A stretch of 64,000 bases of DNA from Oxytricha trifallax (taxonomy: Eukaryota; Ciliophora; Spirotrichea; Sporadotrichida; Oxytrichidae): contig ARYC01018427.1 of the NCBI GenBank assembly GCA_000711775.1, positions 1-64,000 of the forward strand, given 5' to 3'. Shown here in pieces: positions 23,495-35,122 of this stretch. The notes under the pieces were generated by a model that ran no database searches, had not been told where the DNA came from, and saw only the letters and a list, made by a program, of their open reading frames with translations. The position numbers and the translations under genes are program-made. Position 1 is the stretch's first letter; each line of letters opens with the position of its first letter.

Positions 23495-23915
23495 AATATT
23501 AATAAAATACATTCAAAATGTGAAAATTGCAAAATAAAAAATCAAAACTAATCCTTTAAATATATAACTGCCATAAAGTAGATATACTTTAAGATCAAAT
23601 TTTATTTAACATATTCTAACTGTATTAAAACTTAAGTAACATTTTTATTATTTATTAACTTCAACTGTAATTTATTAAAATGAGCCAGTTAACATTTCTA
23701 TTTTTAATCTTTTTTCCATTTCCATTCTTTTTCAGCGCAGTGTTCCAAATTGTTGTAGTTGCTACTCTATAAAATGTCATCTTAACTGTATCTTCACTAT
23801 ATCTTCATGATATCTTCCCATATTTTAAACAGCCCTATAAAACAAGATGAATTTCACTAAGTTATCAAAATGACTATTTTACCACTATTTTGTTCAATAA
23901 ATGCTTATGCTTTAT
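23495..23915. repeat. Left arm of the 5.4-kb unit
   Basis: It contains the start codon of the beta-helix-like gene (ATG 23870) and about 15 following codons. It is near identical to the reverse complement of 28434-28865; the right arm has one more TATCTTCACTG unit. Confidence 0.85.
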
Positions 23916-26900
23916 GTGTAACAGATGATACTCAGATACTTTGGGAGACAAAGTTATCATAGAAAGTTCTAGTTTCTAAACAATCTCAAAACTTTATTGA
24001 TTGTTCGATAGCAGGAAGTATTTACAATAAGGAAAGCCAATCAGCAACGACTATTTTTGGACAAAGGACAAATTTCAAATGAGACATTTGATTTCAATCT
24101 AGAATCATAACTTTGGAATCTACATTATTTATAATAACTTTGAAGAAAACACCGTGATAAATGGGTTAGTAAATATTTTATTGCAAGGATCACAGCAAGG
24201 AGTCTATCCAACCATCATCTATGATAATAATTTCACATAAAATGCGGGGTATTACAATACAATTGGAATTTAATTAAGAATTTTAGGATCAAACCTATTT
24301 CAAAAAAAGCATTTCAGACTCAACTTTAAAATGCACAGGTGTAACATTTGAAAATAAAATTTAATCTATAACTTCGGATGTCCAGCTTTATTAGTTCAAC
24401 ATTAAGTGCGGAGTGCTATGACACTACTATGGTTTCGATTGATAAGCGTGACTAACTTAGCATGAATGTGTCAATATCCTCTTCTCTGATTAATGAGTAC
24501 ACCTACACTGAATCTTAAGCCCTTACATCCACAGATATTCACACACACTCATACAATTCAATTGGTATTCAAATTGACTACAAGAAATTGATTTTTAAAG
24601 GAAATTTGTATAATATGAATCTGTTGGGCTATAGCAAAGGTCTTCTAGTTTTAAAAGGCTTACAAAGAATTTTAATTTAATCATGCACTTTCCTTAAAAA
24701 CTACGAAAATTCTTTAGAACTATCACTTCTATATCAAAATATTTACTTGCAATTAGTCTTTACAATACAAAACCCATTAACCTAAACCTCAATAATCTCA
24801 TAATTATCCCAATACTAAGCATATTGACTAGAACCAGTTATTACTAATACTGATTTATTGGCTAAAAGTCTTATTTACATAAAATACTAAAATCATGTCA
24901 AAATATTAGGAGATGAGATAAGCTGGACTGTTCTATTAGAAAATAATGATAAAATTGAGAAATCAAATGCTCTAATGTTTTCTTGCATATATGGAAGTAT
25001 TGAAATATCAGACATGATTATTCACGATTTCTATGGAATGTACAGTTTAGACTTGATTGGGTTATTTAATCAAACATTTGTTGAAACTATTCATTAATAT
25101 GTAAAGTGGTAAAAACTAACTTGATAGTCTAATAATAAAAGATTCAAGTTTTGAAAATATCTATTTCTAATAACATGATTCTTCCAGTACAACCTAAAAA
25201 TCTTGGCTATTCTCCTATAGTTAGTAAGCATTTATTAATTATCATATTTAAAATTAGATATGAAAAGTCAACTCCAATTGTAAACCCTTAAATTTATTAA
25301 CAATCGCAAATACAACTTTCCAACTTATCGATTGTGCTATATGCCTTTAAACCCACTCTCTATTTTCATTTAACACTGATTATCTAAAAATGACTTCTCT
25401 TACCATATAATATATAAATCAGTTTTTGGTGATCACAAATTAAATTTTATTAGAATCGTTTTTAAGCAACTCAACTATATTCGATGTAGTGTGGTCTAAT
25501 AAAACTAATAGTTTAACTGTGTTCAGTTCTAATTAAAGTTATTAAAAATAGTGTAATAAATGAAATAAGCGGGGACTTAGGAAGTTTCATGAGGATAAGT
25601 AGTTTAGATAATGTAGCAAAAATCAATGCAATATATTAGAATAATACTTTTGAAAATATTGACAGTTAAACATCTGGGGGGTTGATAAACTTTATGAATT
25701 TATAATAATCAGAACATACTCATATAAATTATACATTCACCAATGTCTATTCAAGGTTAAAGGTGAAATAATTTATGCTAATTCAGAAATTGAAAGTTAA
25801 ATTGGAAAAATATCAATAAAGTCATCAAGAATATATCAAACTTCTATAATTTCACTTGGAACTGTAGTATACATTTCACAACCTGACGAAACTTCTTTCG
25901 AAATATTAAACTCAGTTTTAATTTGCAATTAAAATTCCAAAACTGCTAACTTTGACATTTTAAGTAATTTTTCGTAAAATTAAGTCACCTATGAGTCAGT
26001 TACAACTGGTACTCCTTTCGTTATTGAATAAAATCAGGATAAAGTTAAAGTAAATTATTAAGACAACGATTTATCATAGTGCGAAAAGAGTAAATATAGG
26101 GGTGTGTTTAAAATTGAGTCTTATGGGAAAAGTGAGATTACTGAACTTAGGAGTATTTATTAAAGTAAGAATGAATTTTATTAAAATTAATGTATTTAGA
26201 TAATTAAGCTGTATTTGGAGGAGTATACTGGAAAAACTGTTATACTTTTACCTTTGAGACACCTTAATCCATTTCAAATTCAGCATTTATGGGAGGGTCA
26301 ATATATCTTGATAATGATGAAAATTCTTCAATAGACACTATAATGTTTGATTTAAATGGCTTTTCAGTATAAAATTCAAACTCTCTTTCAAATGGAGGAT
26401 TCTTGGTAATTTTTGGTGAAGCTTAAATTTCTCAATTATAATTAGAAACTCAAATTTTAGTGAAATCTATTCAAGTTTAGTAAATTAATAAGATGCTTTT
26501 AAATTACTTGAGGATGGAGGAGGACTGGGGTATCTTTATGCAAATAGTCTAAATTTGACAGTCAGCAACTGCTAACTCTATAAGATAAAGTCTCTATATT
26601 TTAATGGAGGACTTTTCAATATAAGAAGTCTAAGCTATTTAAAGTGGAAGCATTATTAACTTGAAAAGTTAAATTTGAGGTTTGAAAGTTCTGAACAATC
26701 CTTTCATCTAAGTCACGTCATCAACTAGCATTCCTTCCTTATATACTGCATATAAAACCATAGGATCTGCATTTTAGATAAAGTTTAACACACTCTCATT
26801 TATCTATTCTTCTAATAACACATACAAGAGTTGTGGGATTTCCTCAAAAGGTGCAGTTTTTAATTTGAATTAATTTAGTAACTTAACAGAAGCTGGAAGC

Positions 26901-28209
26901 ATTTATTTAAATAATTATGGAACACTCGGTGGAATTTATTACTGCAATTCTTGTTACTTAAATATCTACAAATCTTACTTCACTTAAATTAAGTCAGTAA
27001 AAGGAAATATTATCTATGCGATTGGAGATGCGAAAGTGCAATTTATCTTAAGCAATTTAACTGATAGTTAGTCTTTGTGGGAATTTTTATCAATTTTGAA
27101 AGTGCAAGCAGTAGTAGTCCATCTAATGGAGGTGGGAGTAATAAAATTAAACATCATTAATGTACAAGTTACAATTTAACTCTCATAATTTATAAACAAT
27201 TACTTAGTAGTAACCCCAGTTGACTCTGTTACAGGTGGTATTTTTCAAATAGATTAAGCTAAGAGCATTGTGATTGATCAAGCTAAATTTTTAAAAACAA
27301 ATTCAAGTTAATTTGAATACTGGCAAAAATACTATTAAATGATGTATTCATTTCAGAGTGGATTAATTTTTAATATCACAAGGTCGCAGATGTAATTTAG
27401 CGATAGTTCGCTCAAGTTTTATTCAGAGCTAGATTAGTAAAGATTTAACTACAATTGCAGTAACAAACAAAACTTTCTAAGGTATCTTTTATTTGTCTGG
27501 GGCGAAGGTTAATTCAGCTGGTATTTTGTTTTCATCTAACTATATATCAGCTGTCAGTGGAGTGTTTTACTTAAATGAAGGATCTTTTGTTGATGATTAT
27601 TGCGCTTTAAGTCTCTATAACGTTACAATGAACATTAGGTTTAGCACTTATTATGGAGACATGTTTTATATGCTTCTATAATATACACAAGAAATTTACC
27701 GAGTTGTTAGAATAGAAAATTCACTGTTAACTAATGGAATAGCTGGGGCTTTAGGGAGCGTGTTTTATTTATACAATCAATTAGTGCAACTACAAATTTA
27801 TAATTCTACTTTGTAGAAGTCACAATCTGGTTGCCTTGGGAGAGTGTTCTATATTTTACAAATTGGAAATATTACGATAGAAAAAAGTAAATTAAGTGAC
27901 TTCAAAACTTCAATTTATGGGATATTGATGTATTCTTAAACCGACTAAAACGGAGTTATATATTTCAAAATTTCAATAGTTGAATGCAAGACTTATTTTG
28001 ACTACGACTACATCATAAATAAAGGTCAACAGTCAGGTTCTGGTAATAACTTCCCATGTGTATTCTTTATGCAAAACACAATGTATTTCAAATCTGAGAA
28101 TAATGTATTCAGGTATTGTACTTAGTGCGGTATAATTATTATAAGTGATGCAAAAGTTGAGGATTATGGCTCATCCTTTTACAGTAATAATCTTATTTTA
28201 CTTTACTGA
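23870..28209 (+). pseudogene. Large secreted or membrane beta-helix-like repeat protein, decayed
   Basis: ATG 23870 begins MTILPLFCSINAYALC, a plausible signal peptide. Long open pieces follow in changing frames over 4.3 kb, rich in Asn, Ser, Ile and Gly. The last clean piece (about 27440-28209) has recurring GxFYL-type strands: GIFYLSGA, GVFYLNEGS, GSVFYLYNQ, GRVFYILQI, GVIYFKIS. Such spacing resembles right-handed parallel beta-helix (pectin-lyase-like or polymorphic outer-membrane-protein-like) surface proteins, which are common large families in ciliates. At least a dozen frame changes or TGAs separate the pieces; some might be small introns. Further similar peptides lie between 28210 and 28430. 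Confidence 0.6.
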
Positions 28210-28433
28210 TTAAGCTTTAATTAACTATTTAATTTAGATAATAGCGCACATATAGCAGCTATTGGCATTTTGGTGAAGACCCATGCTAAGCTTGAAAATA
28301 CTAAAATGTAAGACAACAAAACATTTGACGTGGAGATTTTGCAAGTGGATATGGATGTAAATCAATTCTTATCAATCTAGAAATATATAATAATTTCGCC
28401 TAAAACAAGGCAGGAGCAATAAGTGTACTGCAA

Positions 28434-28865
28434 ATAAAGCATCAGCATTTATTGAACAAAATAGTGGTAAAATAGTCATTTTGATAACTTAGTGAAATTC
28501 ATCTTGTTTTATAGGGCTGTTTAAAATATGGGAAGATATCATGAAGATATAGTGAAGATACAGTGAAGATACAGTGAAGATGACATTTTATAGAGTAGCA
28601 ACCACAACAATTTGGAACACTGCGCTGAAAAAGAATGGAAATGGAAAAAAGATTAAAAATAGAAATGTTAACTGGCTCATTTTAATAAATTACAGTTGAA
28701 GTTAATAAATAATAAAAATGTAACTTAAGTGTTAATACAGTTAGAATATGTTAAATAAAATTTGATCTTAAAGTATATCTACTTAATGGCAGTTATGTAT
28801 TTAAAGGATTAGTTTTGATTTTTTATTTTACAATTTTCACATTTTGAATGTATTTTATTAATATT
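28434..28865. repeat. Right arm of the 5.4-kb unit
   Basis: Inverted copy of 23495-23915. On the minus strand it carries the same start codon and signal-peptide codons, facing into the unit. Confidence 0.85.
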
Positions 28866-30600
28866 ATGTTTAATTTCTCATATTTCCTTAAATTAATTTT
28901 ACTTTAGTAAATATTATTTCTGACACAGAATAAAAATATCTCTATCATTTTATTTCTTGTTCAAACTAGAACTACTCCAAATTCCTGGCAGTTAAGAATT
29001 TCTGATCATTAATGTTTTAAAATTTTGACCTGTAGGTAGTAGTTGAAGGTGATGGAGTATTTGCAAAAGAACATGATCTTATTGTCTGAGTATTTTTGAT
29101 AACTGGTCCCTAAAGATAGTAGCAAAAGTCTGATATCTAATTTCAAATTATTTCACATAACTTATGACATTTTTCAAGTATAATATTAAATTTCTAATTA
29201 AAAATTAATATTCAAATCTAATATTGGAATAGTAATTTAAAATTAATATTCTTCAAAATAATCAGCAGTAATTAGTAAAAAGTTAATTTGTCTATAATAA
29301 TCAATAAATTATAAAAATAGTAAACCTTCAAATATATTTTTCCCACCTTTAATTTGTAATGTTCATTCTCTCCAAGAAAAAATTATTTTCTTTTGATTAT
29401 ATGAAATTTGATCTACAAATTTTGATTAAATGTTCATTCATTATGAGAAATCAAATTAATTTTTATTAGTTATTAAAAAAAAAGTCATTTTATTTTAAAA
29501 CCTTGTTGGCTTTGTGTAAATTAAATATTTCTTGAGTTCTTATGCCTATAAGTTAGACTATATTCGATGATGCTATTCGTAAGTCTAAAATAAACCTATT
29601 AAATTTAATTTTATACCATAAGAATAGCTTTAATAAGTCAATATTATAATTGCCTATAATTTATCACTAAAAGGTAAATTCTTAAAAATACTCTGTTAGA
29701 TTATGCTGATAGAAATATTATTGGTATCGAATGCGCAAGAATAAGGTCATTTATTAGATTGCCAATCAGGTATGCAAATCAAATAATATTAAAACAATAC
29801 ATTTAAAGTCAATTTTTAAGTGGGTTAAAATATACCTAAAATGATGCTTATAATAGTCATATTCAAACTTAAAATAAAGTTTCATTTTTGCAGTAAAAGC
29901 GACGAAATTATGCTCCCTGGTACTCTAGCCGATGCTATGATGTGTGATATCTTTTTCTAAAGATAAGAAAGTTATAATCATAGAGTAAAATATATTAGCA
30001 ACATAAGACAAACTATAAAATTGATAGTTCTCGTAATTATATAACAAATTAAAAACTTGTAATTTCTTTTGCATCATCTATATTAAATCAATTTAAAATC
30101 ATTATAAGTGAAAAATCTTTGTGTTTTGTTAGTTGATATATCTCAATTAATTACTAAATTTTAAAATTAAATTATATTTTCATATTTTAATTTTTAATAA
30201 TCCAATTATTTTTATAAAACAAATTTAAAATTCATAGTAAATAGAAAAAGGTGGTTTCACTGGTTTATCTTAAATTCGAGAAGAAGTCAAATCAACCAAA
30301 ATATATTAAAACTTGGGAAAAAAATATGAAAGATAATGAATAAATATACAAGGCTTATCATAAAATTAGATTTATAATTAATCAAGCCAAATAACATCTT
30401 TTTAATGATTTGATTCACCTTAATAGTGTAGTGATTAGTTTAAATAATAAAGCTTTAAACTTAAAAGAATAAGCCATAATATATGGAACTGACTTAAAAC
30501 TAAAGAGGCTAAGCGATAAAATTGTTGCCTTAAACTTTATTGTAGAAACAAAAATCCATCAACTATTGCTGTAAGAATCTATGATTGTTTATGACTTGAA
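28866..30600. other. AT-rich stretch without recognisable genes
   Basis: No convincing frames or repeats. A small GC-richer patch near 29900-29945 has no clear frame. Confidence 0.45.
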
Positions 30601-30619
30601 AATTCTTTGAAATATTCTG

Positions 30620-31226
30620 ATCAAGATAAAATGAAAAATTTATAATTATAAGACTAATCTTTTTTATTGAATAGGAGGACATAATACTATCCCCATTAAA
30701 AAACCACTTATCCTTATTTAACCAAGGAACACACAATCAAATTTATTCAATTAATAATAGTAAAGAAAATTCATACCCTGTTCTTCCATAACCACTGCTC
30801 TCACTTACTAACCTTAGTGAATAACACAGAGAACAGACTCAGCTTAAATTGCAGCAGCTGAAAGAAGAAATATAATTTATGTGAACTGAGGCTATTTGAG
30901 AAAAGTTGGAGATATGATATTGGATCTAATTAACTATCAGACTTGCCAGATCTCTGTTAAGATGTGATGACGACGACAATGACACCATAATTATAAAAGG
31001 CAACTTAACAAAGACCTATATTCCATTAATATTAAAATAACTCGAGAGTGAAAAAATACTACCAACTAGATAGGAAGTATTTAAGGACCAAAATCTTAAA
31101 TTTATTAGAAAATTAATTTGTAAAACTTAGATTACATGCATTAAACATAAACATAAGGGACGTTAACTAGGAACAACGTAGGCCCCTAGTTGTATTAAAA
31201 TTAAAGTAGAGTTGAAGCTTTACTGA
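30620..31226 (+). CDS. Unrecognised gene, C-terminal part, probably with one 60-nt intron
   Basis: A Gln-rich frame (LFNQGTHNQIYSINNSKENS, then LSEQHREQTQLKLQQLKEEI) runs to 30880. A GT...AG stretch 30881-30940 (60 nt, containing TGA) looks like an intron. Its removal joins QFI to LARSLLRCDDDDNDTIIIKG. The frame then stays open through QLESEKILPTRQEVFKDQN to TGA 31224-31226. The N-terminus was not found; a TGA precedes the frame near 30620. Composition is typical of coding DNA here. No domain is recognised. Confidence 0.55.
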
Positions 31227-31390
31227 TGACATTAACCTATCTCAAAAGTCGAAGACAAGCGCTCTTCCCTTAGCTAGAAGCCTCGCAATCTCGAAAAGTT
31301 CTAATTTAATGAGGTTTTGATGCGTCAGGTTTTAAGATGAGCTCAAAAATCTATGATCTATAGCTTTCCACATCTAGATGAGTTGCCTAA
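31203..31390 (+). repeat. Diverged direct repeat, left copy
   Basis: AAAGTAGAGTTGAAGCT and, 139 bp later, CTCAAAAATCTATGATC correspond to the same motifs with identical spacing at 41010 and 41149 on the same strand. The intervening sequence is poorly conserved. The left copy overlaps the last codons of the gene ending at 31226. Confidence 0.55.
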
Positions 31391-31633
31391 GGCTCTCAGG
31401 AATGATAACAAATAAGAAGGCGATTTGTAATAATAAATCTAAAAAGTTAAATTTCTCACGATTCAGTAAAAATCGTAGAATTTACCAATTTTTAGAAATA
31501 AATATTCAATTTAAATCAAACTTAATTAGAACTCTATACTTTCATTTGTTATTTTATTAAATCTATTTGCATGAGCTCTTAATAATAAAAATTTATGAGG
31601 AAATTAAAGTGAACCTTGACTCCGTGACTATTA

Positions 31634-31834
31634 ATGAACTCTGAAATTATGGAATAACTACTCAAGCAATCTAAGTTCGATGCGTCTGAGAAGTTAGTAC
31701 TCGGTTAGAACTTAGGCCAAACGCTCCAGCTAGAAGAAAAAATGAACATTGTGGAAACTTGCTTTGACTAAATAGTGAACTCTGTGATCACGTCAATACC
31801 TGACCTCGAAGTACTCTTCGCTTGCTTGAAGTGA
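31634..31834 (+). CDS. Small ORF in the outer inverted repeat (66 aa)
   Basis: ATG 31634 reads MNSEIMEQLLKQSKFDASEK and ends VLFACLK at TGA 31832-31834, with one TAG and one TAA read as Gln. It is helical and coding-like. The stop overlaps the next ATG (31835), whose 45-residue frame (MPKYSKVKMRDVTYYNQ) ends at 31972. The two may be exons of one gene whose splice sites are not obvious. Function unknown. The inverted copy lies at 39643-40793. Confidence 0.5.
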
Positions 31835-31972
31835 ATGCCAAAATACTCCAAAGTTAAGATGAGAGATGTAACTTATTACAACTAAATGCTTCATTAAGAC
31901 GAGGATCATTTCGCTAGAAACCTAAACACGCTACAACCATACTTAGTCAATGCAGTTCAACAGACTTTATGA
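31835..31972 (+). CDS. Small ORF following the 66-aa ORF (45 aa)
   Basis: It starts one base after the preceding TGA and reads MPKYSKVKMRDVTYYNQMLH, ending QQTL at TGA 31970-31972. It is coding-like in composition and may belong to the same gene as its neighbours at 31634-31834 and 32140-32529. No family is recognised. Confidence 0.4.
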
Positions 31973-32139
31973 ACCAATCAATGGATTCGGCCATCTTGCC
32001 ATCAGTTGCAAATTTTTACCAAATAATCTTAGAAAATAGATTCAACTCCTAAACAACTGCAACCAAATATAAGTAAAAAAATAAAGATTTAATAGCAAAA
32101 ACTATCTAAGATAAAGTGACATAAAGTTTCCAATAATGA

Positions 32140-32529
32140 TGGAATAGGTCCAAAATTATTCTCAAACAACTTTAGTTTAATACAGCTGGGCAGTCTATAC
32201 TCTTCTCCCAATTAATGATAGATGTCAAAGATAGATTCTTCACACACAAGATCTTTTGCAAGTAGTAACTTCCACAATTTTTGGAGAGAGTTAATTTAAT
32301 TGAAACACATATCTGGAGGTGTGGCCGTAATCACACAAGGCAAAGATTAATTTAATCGACCATCAATAAGGAAGAATTAACAGCAATATTAAAGTGTCAT
32401 GGAACCGAGATAGTGAGACTGCAGTCTCTATCGCTATACGAGAGATTGGAGTTAGCATGCTCTATAAAGCCAATTCTCATCCATTTAGGGTCTCTCATTT
32501 TAGGCTGTGTGTAAGGGGGAGCCTAGTGA
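32140..32529 (+). CDS. Unrecognised 129-aa open frame in the outer repeat
   Basis: Open after TGA 32137-32139. It reads FSQLMIDVKDRFFTHKIF, WRCGRNHTRQ and LSLYERLELACSI, ending at TGA 32527-32529. There is no ATG at its beginning, so it is probably a C-terminal exon of the same gene as the two preceding small ORFs. In the right arm the matching DNA also gives a 63-residue minus-strand ORF (39679-39870) in another frame, a likely shadow. Function unknown. Confidence 0.4.
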
Positions 32530-32730
32530 TAAAAAATGTTATTTTTCTCAGTTCGCTCTTCCTTGGAGTTTAAAGGTTATTTGAGTTAATTTGATGATAA
32601 TAATTAAAATAAAATGAAACTCATCAATGAGCGTGTATTTAATGCTTTCATAACTCCTTAAAAAATTTACTTTCTTAGATATTGCACTTTTAATATAACT
32701 GATAGCGTAAAACCAGTCTGAACTCTTAGA

Positions 32731-33655
32731 TTTCTTGAATAAAGTCTCAAAATTTCAAGATATAAAATTTCAAAATTAGTTTAGCAATATTAATCATAGT
32801 AAACTTCAACATTTCTGAAGTTTGCAATTCGGCCTAAGAAGTTTACATAAGAACACATTAACTTTATAATTAACAGTGATGTGTTAGTTGAATGGTCATC
32901 ATATTCTTTAAAAGAAAGATGCGCTTTGTTTAATAAACAATTTCCTGATAAATCCATTTCCTTATAATAATTGAGCCGAATTTACATGCAAAATAAAATA
33001 AAATACAAGTAGATTTACTTGCGACCAAAGATTTTAAATCTTGGTTCTGATGATTAGTTAATTTAAGTTACAGACCTCATGCAAAAAGTCTAATTTTTTG
33101 ATGAAGCAAATTATGAGATAATTTTTATCGATGAAGCACTATTCTCATAAAAGCTAATTAAAACCAAATCATGGCGAGGTATTTATTAGAAGTACTAAAT
33201 GCAAGATAAAAGGCAATTTCTCAAAACAATAGCAATAGTAGCAGTTTATTTCAAGTAACTATGGAATGATCACATGGAGAGTTCGGGATAAATCGATTAG
33301 AAAGCCTGATTTCAAAAATTTTATTTTTAGAATTTAATAATAGATGCAAGAGAGAAAAATTGCATTCTTCTTAGATAACTTAAGAATGCATCACTCAAGG
33401 GATTTTAAATTTTACTGCTAAGAATAATAGATTCCAATAATTTACAATGTACCTTATATGCCCTATCTCAACCCTATTGAAAATATGTGGGCTCTCTTAA
33501 AAAATAAGTACCAAAAGATTGTCACTAATCAGATAGTCGAAAATCAGTATAAGACAAGTAGACAAATATTAAAGTAGTCTGTTTAGCAATTATTAAATTA
33601 ATATATAATTAATATTGCATAATCAGGATTACAAAAATTATTAATTAATTATTGA
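32731..33655 (+). pseudogene. DDE transposase of TBE relative B (one frame change)
   Basis: The helix-turn-helix-like start, KKFTQEHINFIINSDVLVEW and LKERCALFNKQFPDKSISL align with KQKFSQQHIEYLCDSKTLKY and LDQRAVMFHRKFPDMRISP of TBE. Acidic residues are visible in IIFIDEALFSQ, IAFFLDNLRMHHS and YMPYLNPIENMW (Asp, Asp, Glu). Only one single-base change near 33240 separates the two open halves, so this copy is younger than relative A or better preserved. The N-terminal ATG is not certain. It ends at TGA 33653-33655. Confidence 0.82.
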
Positions 33656-33895
33656 ATAGTTTAATAAATCATGAATCAAATATTAAAGTGCATCTTTTCT
33701 TCACCTCCATGGGTGCCGAAATATTCTTCTTCTTATTGGGGTTTTTATGATTATTCTTCAAACATTATTTCAGTCTTTGGTTTTTGTCTAGTAAATGGAT
33801 TATATTAACCTCTCTCCAGTATTTTCTTTTAAACTCTTCATTCAAATTCGCTTGTTTATTGCTTTTCTTTGCTTATACTAGCTTTCTGTCTTGCA

Positions 33896-34488
33896 TCAAA
33901 TAGATAGACTTTCCACGTTTTTCTAAATATTAAGTTAAAATTAAAATAATTTACTAGATTAGTAAGGAAATTGGTTTAGTATATTTGCCCATTCTTAAGT
34001 AGCCATGATAGTTTAAGTTTTTGCTGGGTTTTCAAGCAAGCCAAATCTTTATTAATTACAATCCTAAATCATTTCTTGCAATTTTTCAGGCTTTATTTTT
34101 GACATTAATCTAAAGAAAAAGTCTCGTTCAATTTTACATTTCTATTTCTTTTCTTTAAATTCAGGCATGAACAATCTAAATTCTTGATCTTGCATCATAA
34201 AGTCGAGTAAATTCTTCAAAGAAAGCTCTTAATATTTAGGAATATTAACTTAGTTAATATCAGATGCTTTTAGAACCTTTTTCTCTCCTTTTATAATTTA
34301 TCGTAAGAAATCTATTCTTGTTGCTTCCATAGATGGAAGAAAATAGCCGCCTATATTAAATTATTAGAAGTAGTTTTACATTAAAACACAAGATAATCAT
34401 AAATATCTTTCTTAGATTTGAATTTATTAATTAACTCATCTGGAGTTAGTTGGATTGTATCCTCGTTGAATCTTCTCTTTTAGTTCAT
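33896..34488 (-). CDS. 22-kDa-like protein of TBE relative B, intact with a 29-nt intron
   Basis: The minus-strand ATG at 34488 begins MNQKRRFNEDTIQLTPDELI. A 29-nt GT...AG intron (34351-34379) is followed by GYFLPSMEATRIDFLRQ and a single open frame to TGA 33896-33898. The spliced length is 564 nt, 187 residues, with no internal TGA. It aligns along its whole length with the TBE 22-kDa protein, including KSKKDIYDYL with RSKEDLYRYL and EWANILNQFPYQSSK with TWLAELKKHPYLSSQ. Retention of an intact frame in a diverged element suggests selection on this gene. Confidence 0.85.
34351..34379 (-). other. 29-nt intron in the 22-kDa-like gene
   Basis: It starts GTAAAACTAC and ends TTTAATATAG on the minus strand. 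It lies at the same protein position as the 35-nt intron of the TBE gene (12647-12681). Splicing is required for an open frame. Confidence 0.8.
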
Positions 34489-34567
34489 TTAATTATTAAT
34501 TATTATTAGCTTAAAACTAACTAACATTTATTTATAGGATGTTACTATTTTAATTATTAATATATTA

Positions 34568-34981
34568 TTGTAGGAATACATTCGAAATTGGGAAATTAAT
34601 TTAAATTAAATTAATTATAAATCAAAATCTTGGCAGTTAAAGTTGGCCAATTTGAACGATCTTGGGCTTATTTGATAGAGAATTTAAAATTAGCTGGACT
34701 TTACTATTGGCGGTACTATTTTATCGCATCGAGGAGCGAGATAACTTCACTTTAATGTGAGGGTATAATTTAATGAATTTAGAGGTGTTTAATTAAAGTC
34801 AAGTTATCTCGCTCCCTCGATGCGATAAAATAGTACCGCCAATAGTAAAGTCCAGCTAATTTTGAATTCTCTATCGAATGAGCCCAAGATCGTTCAAATT
34901 GGCCAACTTTAACTGCCAAGATTTTGATTTATAATTAATTTAATTTAAATTAATTTCCCAATTTCGAATGTTTTCCTACAA
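34568..34981. mobile_element. 414-bp TA-flanked MITE, copy 2
   Basis: The ends TTGTAGGAATACATTCG and CGAATGTTTTCCTACAA are flanked by TA (34566-34567 and 34982-34983). The arms are almost perfect inverted repeats about 180 bp long, including CTGGACTTTACTATTGG and GGTACTATTTTATCGC. It is inserted in TBE relative B. Confidence 0.92.
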
Positions 34982-35122
34982 TACTAAATAAGTCATATTT
35001 ATATAAAGGGATTACTAATAAAATGAAAAGATTCAAGAATCAGATACTTTGATGATTAATATAAAAAAAGTATTTACTTTTTTAATTATCACTTTTGGAA
35101 TATATGTTTTTATAATGACAAC

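Larger units (their letters stand above)
23495..28865. mobile_element. 5.4-kb unit with ~425-bp inverted terminal repeats carrying a surface-protein-like gene
   Basis: The left arm (23495-23915) and right arm (28434-28865) are about 97% identical inverted copies beginning AATATTAATAAAATACATTC. Each arm contains short tandem units of the TATCTTCACTG type, then the ATG and signal-peptide codons of the enclosed gene. No transposase was recognised and no target duplication is evident. It could be a composite or non-autonomous transposon, or an inverted duplication of a gene start. Confidence 0.75.
31470..32621. repeat. Outer inverted repeat, left arm (1.15 kb)
   Basis: It is inverted and about 97-98% identical to 39643-40793. 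The two arms enclose 7 kb containing TBE relative B, an inner palindrome and a MITE. The high identity points to a recent duplication or ongoing gene conversion. Confidence 0.88.

Noticed and set aside
32140-32529. TnpB-like RuvC motif suspected from WNRDSET in a neighbouring frame
   Set aside because: No CxxC zinc ribbon, no DxG or E catalytic context, and the frame is not the best coding one.
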